A stretch of DNA of 47,172 bases from Gemmatimonas sp. (GCA_011390805.1 JAABRT010000021.1:1-47172), one strand, 5' to 3'; numbered from the stretch's first letter, positions 1 to 9,728 are shown. Made by a program: numbers and translations. The notes: a model not told the origin generated them from the letters alone.

Positions 1-1
1 T

Positions 2-3000
2 GTGTGTGTACTTGCTGCCGGCACGCTGGAAGCGCAACCTCAACCGTTAGCGCCGATCGCACCGCCAACACGCGCGGCGGCCGAATGGATGACATTTGAG
101 ACGGAGCACTTTGCGGTTCATGCGCGCCGTGAGTTCAGTGACTGGGCGCGTACGGTGGCGCAGCGACTGGAGTCCATTCATACGTCGGTTGTCGGGGCCA
201 CAGGGTTTACCCCGCAGCGTCGCATTACGGTTCTGGTAGACGATCCACTCAACGCCTCCAACGGCAATGCAATCTCCTGGCTCGACGCGCCACAGATTGC
301 GCTCTATCCGGTGCCGCCCGATCCCCGGTCACAAGTGGGTCGATCGCGTGATTGGGGGGAGTTGCTGGCGGTGCACGAGTTTGCCCATGTCTCACACCTC
401 ACGCGCCCAAGTCGCGGTGCGCGCTCATGGTTGCGTTGGTTTCCGGGACAGTTTGGTCCGTTAGCCAGCGCGCCGCGCTGGGTAAAGGAAGGCTACGCGA
501 CCGTGATTGAAGGGCGCCTCACAGGAAACGGTCGTCCGGCGTCACCGCTGCGCGCGGCTGTGCTGCGCGAGTGGGCCGTGTCGGGATTGCTGCCCACGTA
601 CTCATCGCTCAACAGCAGTTCCGGTTTTCAGGCGGGAGCATTTGCGTATCTCATGGGGAGCGCTTTTCTGGAGCGGTTGGAAGCCGAACATGGTGATTCG
701 TCGCTCACGGCACTCTGGCGACGCGCTACGGGAAAACGTGCACGCTCATTTTCGCGCGCGTTTGAAGAGACATTCGGCGATGCACCCGCTGATGTGTACG
801 CGCGCTACACGGCTGAACTCACGGCCGATGCCATCACACTGGAACGGGCGCTCGATTCGGTTGGTCGGGTTGAAGGACGGCTGGAAGCACGTATTTCGCG
901 CGGGGGTGGCGATCCCGCCATCAGCCCCTCGGGCGAGTTGGTGGCCCTCTATCTGCCAGGTCCGGTGGATGAACCGGGACGGGTAGTGGTGTGGTCTACC
1001 GACACAGCATCAGACGCAGTACGCGACAGCGCACAGCGCGCGCGCGCCGAACGGTTGTCTCGTACTGACGCCGAGGATTTGCTGCCGGTACCAATGATTC
1101 CGCGCGGCCGTACGGCGAGATACACATTGCGTGATGTGAACGGGGCGAGTTTTCGCGAACCCCGCTGGTTTGGGGACGGCAAACGTTTGCTGGTGATTCG
1201 CAGTGACTATCGCCCCGATGGTTCGGTGCGTCCCGATGTGTTTGAATGGACACTCAACACGGGCAGCGTACGTCGTATCACGCATGGCGCCGCCATCAGC
1301 GATGCCGATGTATTGCCCGGCGACAGCGTGGCGGTTGGCACGCGTTGTCTGGCCGGTCACTGTGACATTGTGCGCATCGATTTGCGTTCGGGTGACGTGC
1401 GTACCGTGATTGAAGGTGATGCCTTCACGCAGTTTGTGCGTCCACGCGCCATGCCCGATGGACGTTCCGCTGTGGCATCGAGTCAGGTGCGTGGTTTGTG
1501 GAGACCGGTGTTGCTGGACGTTTTCAGCGGCGTGACAACACCAATCGGTGACGACGTCACGTGGCATCGCTACGATGTCACGCCAACGCGCACCGGTGAT
1601 GCGGTGCTGCTCACGAGCGAAGAATCCGGCATTCCACAAATCGTGCGTCACACGTTGGCAACCAACCGCACGGTATCGCTCTCTCGCGTGTTTGGTGCAG
1701 CCATGGCACCTACTCCGTTTCCGGGCGATTCGGCGCTGCTGTATTTGAGTTTGCACGCGCGTGGCTACGAACTGCGCAGGCTTCCGGTGCAGGACACCGG
1801 CATTGGCGCGCTCCCACCCACGTTGCTCGCGCGATTCACCAACCCAAGTGTTGGTGCGGTTGTGCGTCAACCTCCGCGTGATCAAGGCGTGGTGTTCGAT
1901 ACACTGGCACCGCTGCGCGAACGGGCGTACGGCCGAGGCTCACCACGCTGGAACATGCTACCCATGCTCGCCGCCGGTCGTGATGGAGAAGGTGTGGGTG
2001 GCGCGGTGGGTGCAGCAGACGCCGTAGGTCGCTTCGGCTGGATGCTGTTGGGGCTCGGCAGCAGCGAGCGCACTGCGGAACGCGGAGGCGCACTTCGGGC
2101 CACAGTGCGCACGCCGCACGTGACGCTTTCTGGCGAACTGCTGCGCGCATCACAGGGCGTTGCATCACAGGATGCATTGCGCGACCGCGCGTTTGCGCGC
2201 GGTGCGCCCCTGCCGGCGAACAACAGCGCGGTGGTGGGGGAATATCTGCAGTCGGCGACCACGTTGTGGAGCGGCGCGACGCTCAGCGCGGAATGGTCAC
2301 GGCGCGATCTTCGCGGACATACAGGGGTTCGTGTTGGTGCGGCAGCACATGAGTTGCGAGGTCGCACTGATGTTGATGTGGTCTCGTTTGTAGCGACGCC
2401 TGGTTCGCCGGGAACGCAAGTGCAGGTGCAGCGCAGTGCGGCAACCACGCGGTGGCACGGATTTGTTGAACTCCAGCGCACACTGTCGGCAGACATCGGA
2501 CCAATCGATCTGCGTGCCGATGTACGTGGTCATGTCTCGCGATCACACAACGCGCTGCCTTCGTCACTGTACATGTCGGGAGCGGACATTGATCTGCCCG
2601 GCGATGCGCTCAATACGCCAAACAATGCGGTCACGCGTCAAATGCTGCAGGCGCAGATTGCACTTGATGCCGGTGGACCGCTGAAGATCACTTATGATGG
2701 CCTTGTTGGCACACTGCGCGGTGAGTCGCCGATGGAGGTATTCCGCGTGGGTGGTCTTCCGTCGATTCTTGTAGCGCAATCGGCTGTGCCGCAGCGTGTT
2801 GCGGCACCCTGGTTATCGGCCGGTACGCTGTCGGGAAACGACGTGACGTCGCACACGTTGCGCTGGCGCTCCGCCAATATGTTCTCACCCTTCGCCAGTG
2901 CTGTGCGAAGCGGTGGTCCATGGCTGCGAACAGCCGGTGTGGTGGGTGACTTTACCGAGTTTGCGCTTCCGTTCAACCGACTGCCCGGTGTGGCGACAAC

Positions 3001-3079
3001 CTTCGGCGCTGCCTATGTCTTTGATGCGCCGGGTAGCGAGGCGGTACGGGCGTGGGTTGGTGTCACCTTCACGCCCTGA
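2..3079 (+). CDS. Secreted zinc metallopeptidase (peptidase MA-like) with propeller and barrel-like C-terminus, 5' truncated
   Basis: The gene enters from the left edge. The first visible residues look like the end of a signal peptide (...LAAGTLEAQ), so probably only a short N-terminus is missing and the GTG at position 2 is just an internal valine. Residues 125-129 (HEFAH) form a gluzincin zinc motif, with a likely third ligand Glu163 in WVKEGYA. From about residue 295 to 620 there are TolB/PD40-like repeats of the PxxSPDG type. The last 350 residues alternate polar and hydrophobic positions like an outer-membrane beta barrel and end in VGVTFTP. Inference: a cell-surface or periplasmic peptidase anchored in the outer membrane; the substrate is unknown. 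It converges on the next gene with a 9-bp gap. Confidence 0.75.
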   Translation: MCVLAAGTLEAQPQPLAPIAPPTRAAAEWMTFETEHFAVHARREFSDWARTVAQRLESIHTSVVGATGFTPQRRITVLVDDPLNASNGNAISWLDAPQIALYPVPPDPRSQVGRSRDWGELLAVHEFAHVSHLTRPSRGARSWLRWFPGQFGPLASAPRWVKEGYATVIEGRLTGNGRPASPLRAAVLREWAVSGLLPTYSSLNSSSGFQAGAFAYLMGSAFLERLEAEHGDSSLTALWRRATGKRARSFSRAFEETFGDAPADVYARYTAELTADAITLERALDSVGRVEGRLEARISRGGGDPAISPSGELVALYLPGPVDEPGRVVVWSTDTASDAVRDSAQRARAERLSRTDAEDLLPVPMIPRGRTARYTLRDVNGASFREPRWFGDGKRLLVIRSDYRPDGSVRPDVFEWTLNTGSVRRITHGAAISDADVLPGDSVAVGTRCLAGHCDIVRIDLRSGDVRTVIEGDAFTQFVRPRAMPDGRSAVASSQVRGLWRPVLLDVFSGVTTPIGDDVTWHRYDVTPTRTGDAVLLTSEESGIPQIVRHTLATNRTVSLSRVFGAAMAPTPFPGDSALLYLSLHARGYELRRLPVQDTGIGALPPTLLARFTNPSVGAVVRQPPRDQGVVFDTLAPLRERAYGRGSPRWNMLPMLAAGRDGEGVGGAVGAADAVGRFGWMLLGLGSSERTAERGGALRATVRTPHVTLSGELLRASQGVASQDALRDRAFARGAPLPANNSAVVGEYLQSATTLWSGATLSAEWSRRDLRGHTGVRVGAAAHELRGRTDVDVVSFVATPGSPGTQVQVQRSAATTRWHGFVELQRTLSADIGPIDLRADVRGHVSRSHNALPSSLYMSGADIDLPGDALNTPNNAVTRQMLQAQIALDAGGPLKITYDGLVGTLRGESPMEVFRVGGLPSILVAQSAVPQRVAAPWLSAGTLSGNDVTSHTLRWRSANMFSPFASAVRSGGPWLRTAGVVGDFTEFALPFNRLPGVATTFGAAYVFDAPGSEAVRAWVGVTFTP

Positions 3080-3088
3080 CCGCTCCCG

Positions 3089-4651
3089 CTATTTCCACGG
3101 TATTTCGGGAGAGCGATAAAAGTTGACTCCCATTGCCTGCAAGCGCGGTCCGTGTTCGGCCAACCGTGTGCGAAAGTCCGACCACGCACGTTTGTTGCGC
3201 TGACTCCACCCGAGTTCAGCAATAGCGATGAGGCGAGGGAACGCCAGAAACTCATAGTCGCTGCGTTTTTCCAGCGTCTCCGACCAGAGTGGTGCTTCAA
3301 CACCGATCACGGCACGCTCAGGCACGCGTGCCAGAAACGTGGCCGGCTCCCACGAATAGGCGTGCTCCACTGAAATCATGCCGGCCCACCGCAACCCGAG
3401 GATGGTGTTGGCGTCGTATTTCATGTCCAGGTAGGTGCGATTGCCGGGGGAGAGAATGATCATGCCGCCTCGTTCGGCGTGCAGGTACGCGGAGTCTCGG
3501 CTTGCGCGCGCATCGCTTCGCCAATGCTGCACCAGTGTGCCCGGATCGAGATTGGCCGGTGCAATCTCCCCCCAGCCGATCATGTTCTTGCCTTCGGTTC
3601 GCACGATGCGTTCTACACGCTCAATGAATCGCAGATATTCCGTATGCGTAAGCTTCTCGACTTCGTCGCCACCCAGATGGATGTACGGGCCCGGAGTAAT
3701 GGCGGCGAGTTCACGCACTATGTCTTCGACAAACGCGTACGTTGACTCTTTGGACGGACAGAGTGCGCTGAAGCCAACGCGGATACCGGTGTACAGCGGT
3801 GGAGCCACACCGTCGCAGGTCAGCTCGGGATAACTGGCCAGCGCGGCGTTGGTGTGCCCCGGCATATCAATCTCCGGCACAATCATGACGTTGCGTGCCT
3901 GCGCATACTCTACCAACTCGGTGTATTGCGCCTGCGTGTAGAAACCACCGGGGCCGCCACCCACCTGCGTGCTGCCACCGTGTCGGGTGAGATTGGGACG
4001 CGACATGATCTCAATGCGCCAGCCCTGATCATCTGCGAGATGCAAATGCAGCACGTTGAGCTTGTAGAGCGCCATGACGTCTACATAGCGCTTGACATCA
4101 TCGAGCGGCAGAAAATGTCGCGCTACATCGAGCATGGCACCGCGCCAGGTATAGCGTGGCGCGTCTTCGATTTTTCCAACCGGTAACGTGAGTGTTCGTG
4201 AAAGCGCTGCCCGATGTTCTACAGATGCCGGCAACAGCTGGCGCAGCGTTTGCACGCCGTAAAAAAGTCCGGCCGGTTCACGCGCGGAAATGCGTACACT
4301 CCCGGTACGCACATCAATCTGGTAGCCCTCCGCACCGGCGTCGTCGTTGTCCTCATCAATGACCAGTTGAATCGCATTGGGTGGCACTGCAGCGCGTGCA
4401 GCAATGCGACGGGGTGCGCGTGGCGCTCCGGGGCCGAGCATGGTGGCCAACCGTCGCCCGATTCGCTCGACCTCTTCACCGGCGTTGGCTGCGATCACTA
4501 CCGGAGTGGAGTCGGTAATCGTGAATGATCCGGTACGCGCCAGATCCACACGTTGCGGTGCGGGGATGATTGCGTGTGTTGGCGCAGTGCGTTGTGCGTG
4601 TACCGGCGCAGCCATTGTCAGGCACACCAGCAGCGTGGCCACGATGCGCAT
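3089..4651 (-). CDS. Beta-N-acetylhexosaminidase, GH20 family
   Basis: Exported exo-hydrolase that removes terminal N-acetylglucosamine or N-acetylgalactosamine from glycans. The 520-aa protein starts at MRIVATLLVCLTMAAP, a clear Sec signal peptide ending VHAQ. A longer reading frame upstream (to 4807) only adds low-complexity residues and runs into the hairpin at 4764-4797, so I chose the ATG at 4651. An N-terminal GH20b domain (about 25-160) precedes the TIM barrel. The catalytic Asp-Glu pair of GH20 is Asp329-Glu330 in YIHLGGDEVE; GH20 enzymes use substrate-assisted catalysis through the acetamido group. Other family signatures are HLHLADDQGWRIE and MPGHTNAAL. It probably takes part in chitin or peptidoglycan amino-sugar recovery. 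No amino-sugar genes adjoin it. Confidence 0.9.
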   Translation of the reverse strand: MRIVATLLVCLTMAAPVHAQRTAPTHAIIPAPQRVDLARTGSFTITDSTPVVIAANAGEEVERIGRRLATMLGPGAPRAPRRIAARAAVPPNAIQLVIDEDNDDAGAEGYQIDVRTGSVRISAREPAGLFYGVQTLRQLLPASVEHRAALSRTLTLPVGKIEDAPRYTWRGAMLDVARHFLPLDDVKRYVDVMALYKLNVLHLHLADDQGWRIEIMSRPNLTRHGGSTQVGGGPGGFYTQAQYTELVEYAQARNVMIVPEIDMPGHTNAALASYPELTCDGVAPPLYTGIRVGFSALCPSKESTYAFVEDIVRELAAITPGPYIHLGGDEVEKLTHTEYLRFIERVERIVRTEGKNMIGWGEIAPANLDPGTLVQHWRSDARASRDSAYLHAERGGMIILSPGNRTYLDMKYDANTILGLRWAGMISVEHAYSWEPATFLARVPERAVIGVEAPLWSETLEKRSDYEFLAFPRLIAIAELGWSQRNKRAWSDFRTRLAEHGPRLQAMGVNFYRSPEIPWK

Positions 4652-4763
4652 TGCACCCGCGCGGCGCGAGCTACGCGAGAACGCTACGTCACCGAACAAA
4701 CCAATTTGACGCGACGCGCACCGCACGGAACCGACGGGGAAGAGCAGTGAGAGAGTCATTTCG

Positions 4764-4797
4764 CATTCTACCCCGCAAACGCGCGCGGGGTAGAATG
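4764..4797 (-). terminator. 13-bp perfect stem hairpin
   Basis: Arms CATTCTACCCCGC (4764-4776) and GCGGGGTAGAATG (4785-4797) pair perfectly around an 8-nt loop. It begins 7 bp past the stop of the minus-strand lyase gene (4804) and lies between it and the hexosaminidase. There is no T-tract on either side, so it is either an imperfect terminator or an mRNA-stabilising 3' hairpin. An operator for the downstream hexosaminidase is also possible. Confidence 0.55.
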
Positions 4798-4803
4798 TTC
4801 TCG

Positions 4804-5652
4804 TCACAATTGGCCGAGGTTCGTGAAGAGTGCGTTGGCTTGCGGTGACGTCACTTGCTCCTGCAGCGACATATATGTGCCTTGATTGAGCAATTCGTGT
4901 GACGCGCGTTTGATGTGCGCCATGACCGATCGCGCGAGGCCGGGACCCACACTTACCCGAGCGACACCCAGTTCCTTGAGTTCTGAGACAGAGGGAGCAC
5001 CGGGACTGCCAAGCACGTTGAGCGGCGCGCCCACCGATTGCACCAGACGACGGATGGTGTCAGTGTCGCTCACCATCGGCACGAAGATGCCGTCGGCACC
5101 GGCGGCGATATACGCAAGGGCGCGTCGGACTGACTCTTCGAAACGTGTGCTGTCGTCTCCAACCTTCTTGAGATAAGTGTCTACGCGCGCGTTGATAAAC
5201 AGATCAACGCCGGCCTCGCGCGCGGCTTCACGTGCGGCCCACAAGCGCTCTGCATGTACAGCGACGTCCAGCAGCGGCGCACCGTCCGCTCCCGGTGAGT
5301 CTTCAAAGTTGACACCCACGGCACCGGCCTCAATCACTGCCCGTACGGTGAGGGCGACGTCGTGTGGGGAGCCTGTTCCGTAGCCACGTTCCACATCAAC
5401 CGTGACAGGTACCTGCACGGCGCGTGTGATGTGCCGCACCACGCCAATCATGGCGTCGCGCGTGAGTCCCTCACCATCGGGATAGCCCAATGCCCACGAG
5501 ACGCCCGCGCTGGTGGTGGCAATGGCCCGGGCACCGGCGTCTTCCACCAAGCGTGCGCTCATGGCGTCCCACACGTTGGGCAACACCAGAATCTGATCAT
5601 GTCCAATGGCGTGCATCTGCCGGAACCGGGCCGCGAGGTCGTGCTGTGACAT
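4804..5652 (-). CDS. Isocitrate lyase / PEP mutase superfamily protein
   Basis: A 282-aa TIM-barrel protein of the ICL/PEPM superfamily, whose members make or break C-C or C-P bonds next to a carboxylate (methylisocitrate lyase, oxaloacetate hydrolase, phosphonopyruvate enzymes). Visible signatures are the N-terminal LVLPNVWDAMSARLVEDAG, the TSAGVSWALGYPDGE segment, the metal-site region VDVERGYG, GVNFEDS, and INARVDTYL. The KKCGH loop of true isocitrate and methylisocitrate lyases is missing, so it belongs to the shorter, functionally unassigned subgroup often annotated as carboxyvinyl-carboxyphosphonate phosphorylmutase. It starts at ATG 5652, 32 bp from and divergent to the NUDIX gene, so the two may share a promoter region. 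The exact substrate cannot be read from the sequence. Confidence 0.85.
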   Translation of the reverse strand: MSQHDLAARFRQMHAIGHDQILVLPNVWDAMSARLVEDAGARAIATTSAGVSWALGYPDGEGLTRDAMIGVVRHITRAVQVPVTVDVERGYGTGSPHDVALTVRAVIEAGAVGVNFEDSPGADGAPLLDVAVHAERLWAAREAAREAGVDLFINARVDTYLKKVGDDSTRFEESVRRALAYIAAGADGIFVPMVSDTDTIRRLVQSVGAPLNVLGSPGAPSVSELKELGVARVSVGPGLARSVMAHIKRASHELLNQGTYMSLQEQVTSPQANALFTNLGQL

Positions 5653-5684
5653 TGGAGATGATGTGTGAGATGTGATGCGCGGAT

Positions 5685-6086
5685 ATGTTGCGCAGTATGC
5701 CGGAGAAAGTTCGCGTGCTGGCGGCGGTCATCTGCCGCAACAATGAGTTTCTGTTGGCGCTTCGCCCCGCGGGTAAGCGACACGCAGGGTACTGGGAGTT
5801 CCCCGGTGGCAAGGTGGAACCCAACGAGCGCGATATTGACGCGATGGCCCGGGAGCTGCATGAAGAGCTGGGTGTGACTTTGCATACCCTTGGCCGGGAG
5901 CTCGGCTGCTATCGCGATGGTGACAGCGAGTTTGAAATTACGTTTGTAGACGTGACGATTATCGGTGAACCGGTGGCGCTGGAGCACGCCGCGCTGGCCT
6001 GGGTGCGGCCGCACGCGTTCAGTGAGTACAAGCTCGCGCCCAGCGATGCCGCGTGCGCGCGTGCGATTATTGCGCAGTGTCCGTAG
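5685..6086 (+). CDS. NUDIX hydrolase, MutT/NudG-like
   Basis: A 133-aa protein that is essentially one NUDIX domain. The NUDIX box is complete: GKVEPNE, then RELHEELGV, which carries the metal-binding glutamates. The pattern VLAAVICRNNEFLLALRP...GYWEFPGGKVE is typical of the MutT / CTP-pyrophosphohydrolase group, which hydrolyses oxidised or non-canonical nucleoside triphosphates and so keeps mutagenic nucleotides out of DNA. An alternative ATG at 5697 (MPEKVRVLAAV) fits the family start better; neither has a strong ribosome-binding site. It converges on the permease with a 16-bp gap. Nucleotide-pool cleansing is the likely role, but NUDIX specificity is not readable from the box. Confidence 0.88.
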   Translation: MLRSMPEKVRVLAAVICRNNEFLLALRPAGKRHAGYWEFPGGKVEPNERDIDAMARELHEELGVTLHTLGRELGCYRDGDSEFEITFVDVTIIGEPVALEHAALAWVRPHAFSEYKLAPSDAACARAIIAQCP

Positions 6087-6102
6087 CCAGGCGCGCCGCC
6101 TT

Positions 6103-7404
6103 TCACGTTCCCTCGTGTGTTCTCCGTCGCGCCGCCCAGTAAAGCGCCGACCCCAATGCGACAAGCAGCGCCGTTTTCCATACCGCTTCCCAGCGCACCT
6201 GCAGCATGAGCCACACGCAAATCGCCAGGCCGGCCGCCGGTATCGCGAAACCGCCCGGCAGGCGCATGGCCTGCACCTCTGCGCCAAAACGTGCCTTGAG
6301 ACGCGGCAGCGCCGCCAGACTGGTGGTGTAACCGATAAGCCGTGTGAGTGCACTGAGCACGGCTAACTGTGTGAAGGTGCCGGTCAGCGCCAGCGCGACG
6401 CCGAAGCCGAGATAGGCAAGGATCGACACATGCGGCGTTTTCCACTTGTGATGCACCGCGCCAAAGGTGGCCGGCAGCAATCCGTCGCGGGCGAGCGCGT
6501 ATGTCATGCGCGGCGCGACCAGCACCGACGATGCCAGATTGCCGAGAATGGACGCCATGGCCGCAAACAGAATCATGGCCACGCCAGCGGGTCCCATGAA
6601 TACGGCTGCCGCGTCTGCGAGTGGACGCTTTGATGACGCCAGATCGGGGGTGAGCGCCACCGCGACCACCTGAATGCCGACGTACAGCAGCGTTCCTGCG
6701 AGGGCCGTCACGAGCAGAGCTTTGGGCAGGTCGCGTCGCGGATCCCGCGACTCACCGGCCGGCACCAGCGCGCCTTCAAAGCCCACGAACGCGTAAAACA
6801 CCAGCAGTGCCGCTTCGCCCAGCGTGCCCAACGGCGGAACAACCGCCTGGGCAAAGGTCGACGGCTCCACATGTGTGAGTCCCACCAGCACGAACACAAG
6901 CAGTGGCACAAACTTGGCGATACTGATGCCAAGGATTGCGCCCATGCCCTGCTTCACGCCAGTGATATTGAGCAGCGCAAACATCACGGCCAGTCCGACA
7001 ATCACCGTGGCGCGACCCGCTCCCTCGTTGACTGACGGGAAGTAGGTGCCGAGATACGTAGCAAAGAGATTGGAGTTGGCGGCGAGTGCGGTCACCCGAC
7101 CGAGGTAGAGCATCCACCCCGTTTGGTATCCCCAGAAGGGTCCAAACGCCGTGCCGGCGTACAGGATCGGCCCGCCCGTACCCTGGAAGTAGCTGGCCGC
7201 TTGTGCAAAGCTGAGCATGAGCGTGGCCATGAGCAGTCCGCAGAGCAGAAAGAGGGCAGGGCTGAACAGACCGGTGAGACGGGCGGCGTCGGCGGGCAAT
7301 CCGAAGATGCCGGCACCGATCATACCGTTCAGCGCCAGCAGGGCCAGCGCGACGCGTCCGAGTTCACGCTTGAGCGGCTCGGCGATAGGCAGGGTTGGAA
7401 GCAC
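6103..7404 (-). CDS. APC-family amino acid permease
   Basis: About 433 aa with roughly 12 hydrophobic helices. TM1 carries the APC glycine signature GMIGAGIFGLP, which unwinds to bind the substrate amino group and carboxylate. The segment FVGFEGALVPAGESRDPRRDLPKAL is the classical TM6-loop motif of amino acid/polyamine/organocation transporters. The reading frame stays open to 7467, but those 21 extra residues are Cys/His-rich and overlap the divergent lipoprotein start at 7456. I therefore prefer the GTG at 7404 (MLPTLPIAEPLKREL), although it lacks a good Shine-Dalgarno. Predicted role: inner-membrane proton-coupled amino acid uptake; the substrate is unknown. Confidence 0.85.
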   Translation of the reverse strand: MLPTLPIAEPLKRELGRVALALLALNGMIGAGIFGLPADAARLTGLFSPALFLLCGLLMATLMLSFAQAASYFQGTGGPILYAGTAFGPFWGYQTGWMLYLGRVTALAANSNLFATYLGTYFPSVNEGAGRATVIVGLAVMFALLNITGVKQGMGAILGISIAKFVPLLVFVLVGLTHVEPSTFAQAVVPPLGTLGEAALLVFYAFVGFEGALVPAGESRDPRRDLPKALLVTALAGTLLYVGIQVVAVALTPDLASSKRPLADAAAVFMGPAGVAMILFAAMASILGNLASSVLVAPRMTYALARDGLLPATFGAVHHKWKTPHVSILAYLGFGVALALTGTFTQLAVLSALTRLIGYTTSLAALPRLKARFGAEVQAMRLPGGFAIPAAGLAICVWLMLQVRWEAVWKTALLVALGSALYWAARRRTHEGT

Positions 7405-7455
7405 GCGGGAGCATGGCCTGTGCGTCCTTCGTGCGCAATAGGTGTAGCACATGTT

Positions 7456-8103
7456 ATGAGACCACACACCAGAACATCACGGGCACCGTGGTCGGCGATC
7501 GCGTTGCTGACAATTAGTGCCGCAATGGTTGGCTGCGGGGGCGATGGCGCATCGTCAACTGCCGAGACTGTTGACGACATCGCGCTCACACCCGATTCGG
7601 CGTCGTTTGCGTCACCCGATGTAGTGACATCGCAGGTACCGGCTCCCACAACGCTGGTGTCGCTATCAGGTGATGGTCTGATGCTGGTGAGCTCACCGGC
7701 CGGATCAACGCGTCAGTTGGAGTTCAACATGCCGGCCCAGCAGGCAATCGATGCGCTGGCCGCTGTGTTGGGTGCGCCCGGCGAACGCAGCACCAATCAG
7801 GATTGTGGAATGGGTCCGCTCGATTTTGTGCCGTTTGGCGACGAGCTGATGATCACCATCCAGAACGATCGGTTTCTCGGCTGGACGGTGCAGCGCAATG
7901 GTGCAGCCACAATGCGTACCATGAGCAATATCGGACTCGGATCAACGCGCGCTGAGTTGCAGGACGTCTACAACGCGGACATCGCGCGCACGACACTCGG
8001 CATTGAGTTCATGGCCGGTGGGTTGCAAGGCATTCTGGCATCGGACGCACCAACGGCGCCCATTACCGACTTGTGGGCGGGCGCGAGCTGCGTAGCCCGT
8101 TAG
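7456..8103 (+). CDS. Predicted lipoprotein of unknown function
   Basis: A 215-aa protein starting MRPHTRTSRAPW, with a hydrophobic stretch and a lipobox ending at a cysteine (AMVGC-GGD). It is then acid- and serine-rich, as expected for a lipoprotein tether. The body has a pattern AQQAIDALAAVLGAPGERS...TMRTMSNIGLGSTRAELQDVYN, in which a helix followed by a G-S/T-R-xE element could be a small alpha/beta domain. I do not recognise a family. The frame is open upstream to 7123, but that part lies antisense inside the permease and has no signal, so it is rejected. It is divergent to the permease and nearly touches selO (3-bp convergent gap). Confidence 0.7.
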   Translation: MRPHTRTSRAPWSAIALLTISAAMVGCGGDGASSTAETVDDIALTPDSASFASPDVVTSQVPAPTTLVSLSGDGLMLVSSPAGSTRQLEFNMPAQQAIDALAAVLGAPGERSTNQDCGMGPLDFVPFGDELMITIQNDRFLGWTVQRNGAATMRTMSNIGLGSTRAELQDVYNADIARTTLGIEFMAGGLQGILASDAPTAPITDLWAGASCVAR

Positions 8104-8106
8104 CCA

Positions 8107-9726
8107 TCACGAGCTGCACGACAGCATGGAGCAGCCCACTTTATGCCGCGCCCATTCAGGTCGCTTGGCGGCGAAACGCTCCATGCCGGCCTGTTCACGA
8201 TACGGGTCGCGCAACAGTTGCAATAACAAATCAATGCGCGAGGTATCGCCGTTGGTGGCCAGGTCAATGGCCTCCTGTGCAATCCAGTTGCGCAACACGT
8301 AGAGCGGATTGGCCGCGTGCATGCGGGCGCGTCGATCGGTGAAGGATTCGCCCGATGCACTGGTGAGTGCGTGCCAGCGACGCAGCCAATGCATGAAGCG
8401 ATCGTTGTGCTGGGTGAGCACGTTCTCGTGATAGAACACGTCGCCCAATACATCGGTGATCACAGCGTCATGATTAATGACCGGTGGCACCTCGCCCAGC
8501 GCGCGAAAGAAGAGCGTAAAGTCAGCCTGTGCATCATGCATGAGTGCAAAGGCCTCACGGATTAACTGTTGCTCGGGTTCACCGTGCGCCGTAAAGCCGA
8601 ACTTGGCCGACATCATCTGCTCGTACGCGCTGTCGTATGTACGCAGGAACGCATCGAGTCCGGCCTCAAGTGGCTCCGGTGATTGAAATACTGGTCGCAG
8701 CGCTTCGGCCAGTCGGACGAGATTCCACTGTACGATGGCCGGTTGTTGGCCATAGCGATAACGGCGGCCGGCCGCATCGGTGGTGTTGGGTGTCCAGTTG
8801 GGATCGAAGTCTTCAAGCCATCCGTACGGCCCGTAGTCGATGGTGAGACCCAGAATGGACATGTTGTCGGTGTTCATGACGCCGTGAACAAATCCCACGC
8901 GCATCCATTCCACCACCATGCGTGCCGACCGTTCGCACACTTCGGTAAACCACGCGCTGCGCCTGGCGTTGCTGTCGCCCGCAAGGTGCGCATAGTCGCG
9001 GCTGATGGTGAAGTCCACGAGCTGTTCGAGCAAAGCGCGTTCGTCGCGTGCCGCCAAAATTTCAAAGTTGCCAAAGCGAATAAAGCTGGGTGCTACGCGA
9101 CACACGATTGCACCCGGTTCAGGCTGGGCGTTGCCGTCGTAGAGCATGTCGCGCACGACATCGTCACCTGTGCCTACGAGTGACAGTGCGCGTGTTGTAG
9201 GTACACCAAGGTGAAACATCGCTTCGCTGCACAGGAACTCACGCACCGATGATCGCAGCACGGCACGGCCATCGGCGGTACGGGAATACGGTGTGGGACC
9301 TGCTCCTTTGAGCTGCAGCTCCCACCGTTCGCCCTGTGCGTTCACGACCTCACCCAGCGTGATGGCGCGTCCGTCTCCAAGTTGGCCGGCCCAGTGTCCG
9401 AACTGATGACCACCGTAACACGCGGCGTACGGTTGCATGCCGCGATACAGTGCATTGCCGCCGAACACCTTTGCGAACTCCGGTGTGTTCACCTGTTGCT
9501 TAGTAAGGCCGATCATTGCGGCCACTTCCGGAGAATGCGACAACAGTACCGGTGCGGATACAGGCGTTGGTTGCACCGCGCTGTAACACGCTCCCAGCAC
9601 CTGACGACGTCGCATAGACGTATCAGGGTCGGCCGGCAGCTCACGCACAAAGCGATTGTCAAACACAGTGTCCGGCGCTGCAGGAAAGCCGAGCGCAGGA
9701 AGTGAAGTGGCGATATCAGTGGACAT
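8107..9726 (-). CDS. selO: SelO (YdiU) protein adenylyltransferase, cysteine form
   Basis: A pseudokinase-fold enzyme that transfers AMP to Ser/Thr/Tyr of target proteins (established for SelO/YdiU) and has been linked to redox homeostasis. At 539 aa it is slightly longer than the usual 480-490. Signatures are [22 protein letters not shown] near the N-terminus and the [25 protein letters not shown] catalytic/metal region. The protein ends ...CSS, so cysteine occupies the antepenultimate site where eukaryotic SelO has selenocysteine; no UGA readthrough is needed. The frame is open to 9939, but the start at 9726 lies 2 bp after the permease stop and gives the normal SelO N-terminus. It is probably the last gene of the minus-strand operon and translationally coupled to the permease. 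Confidence 0.95.
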   Translation of the reverse strand: MSTDIATSLPALGFPAAPDTVFDNRFVRELPADPDTSMRRRQVLGACYSAVQPTPVSAPVLLSHSPEVAAMIGLTKQQVNTPEFAKVFGGNALYRGMQPYAACYGGHQFGHWAGQLGDGRAITLGEVVNAQGERWELQLKGAGPTPYSRTADGRAVLRSSVREFLCSEAMFHLGVPTTRALSLVGTGDDVVRDMLYDGNAQPEPGAIVCRVAPSFIRFGNFEILAARDERALLEQLVDFTISRDYAHLAGDSNARRSAWFTEVCERSARMVVEWMRVGFVHGVMNTDNMSILGLTIDYGPYGWLEDFDPNWTPNTTDAAGRRYRYGQQPAIVQWNLVRLAEALRPVFQSPEPLEAGLDAFLRTYDSAYEQMMSAKFGFTAHGEPEQQLIREAFALMHDAQADFTLFFRALGEVPPVINHDAVITDVLGDVFYHENVLTQHNDRFMHWLRRWHALTSASGESFTDRRARMHAANPLYVLRNWIAQEAIDLATNGDTSRIDLLLQLLRDPYREQAGMERFAAKRPEWARHKVGCSMLSCSS

Positions 9727-9728
9727 GA

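Noticed and set aside
1010..1885. A 291-aa minus-strand frame in the first gene
   Set aside because: Antisense to the metallopeptidase; His/Thr/Arg-rich shadow without motifs.
7123..7455. Upstream extension of the orphan lipoprotein
   Set aside because: It lies antisense within the permease and would bury the signal peptide in mid-protein.
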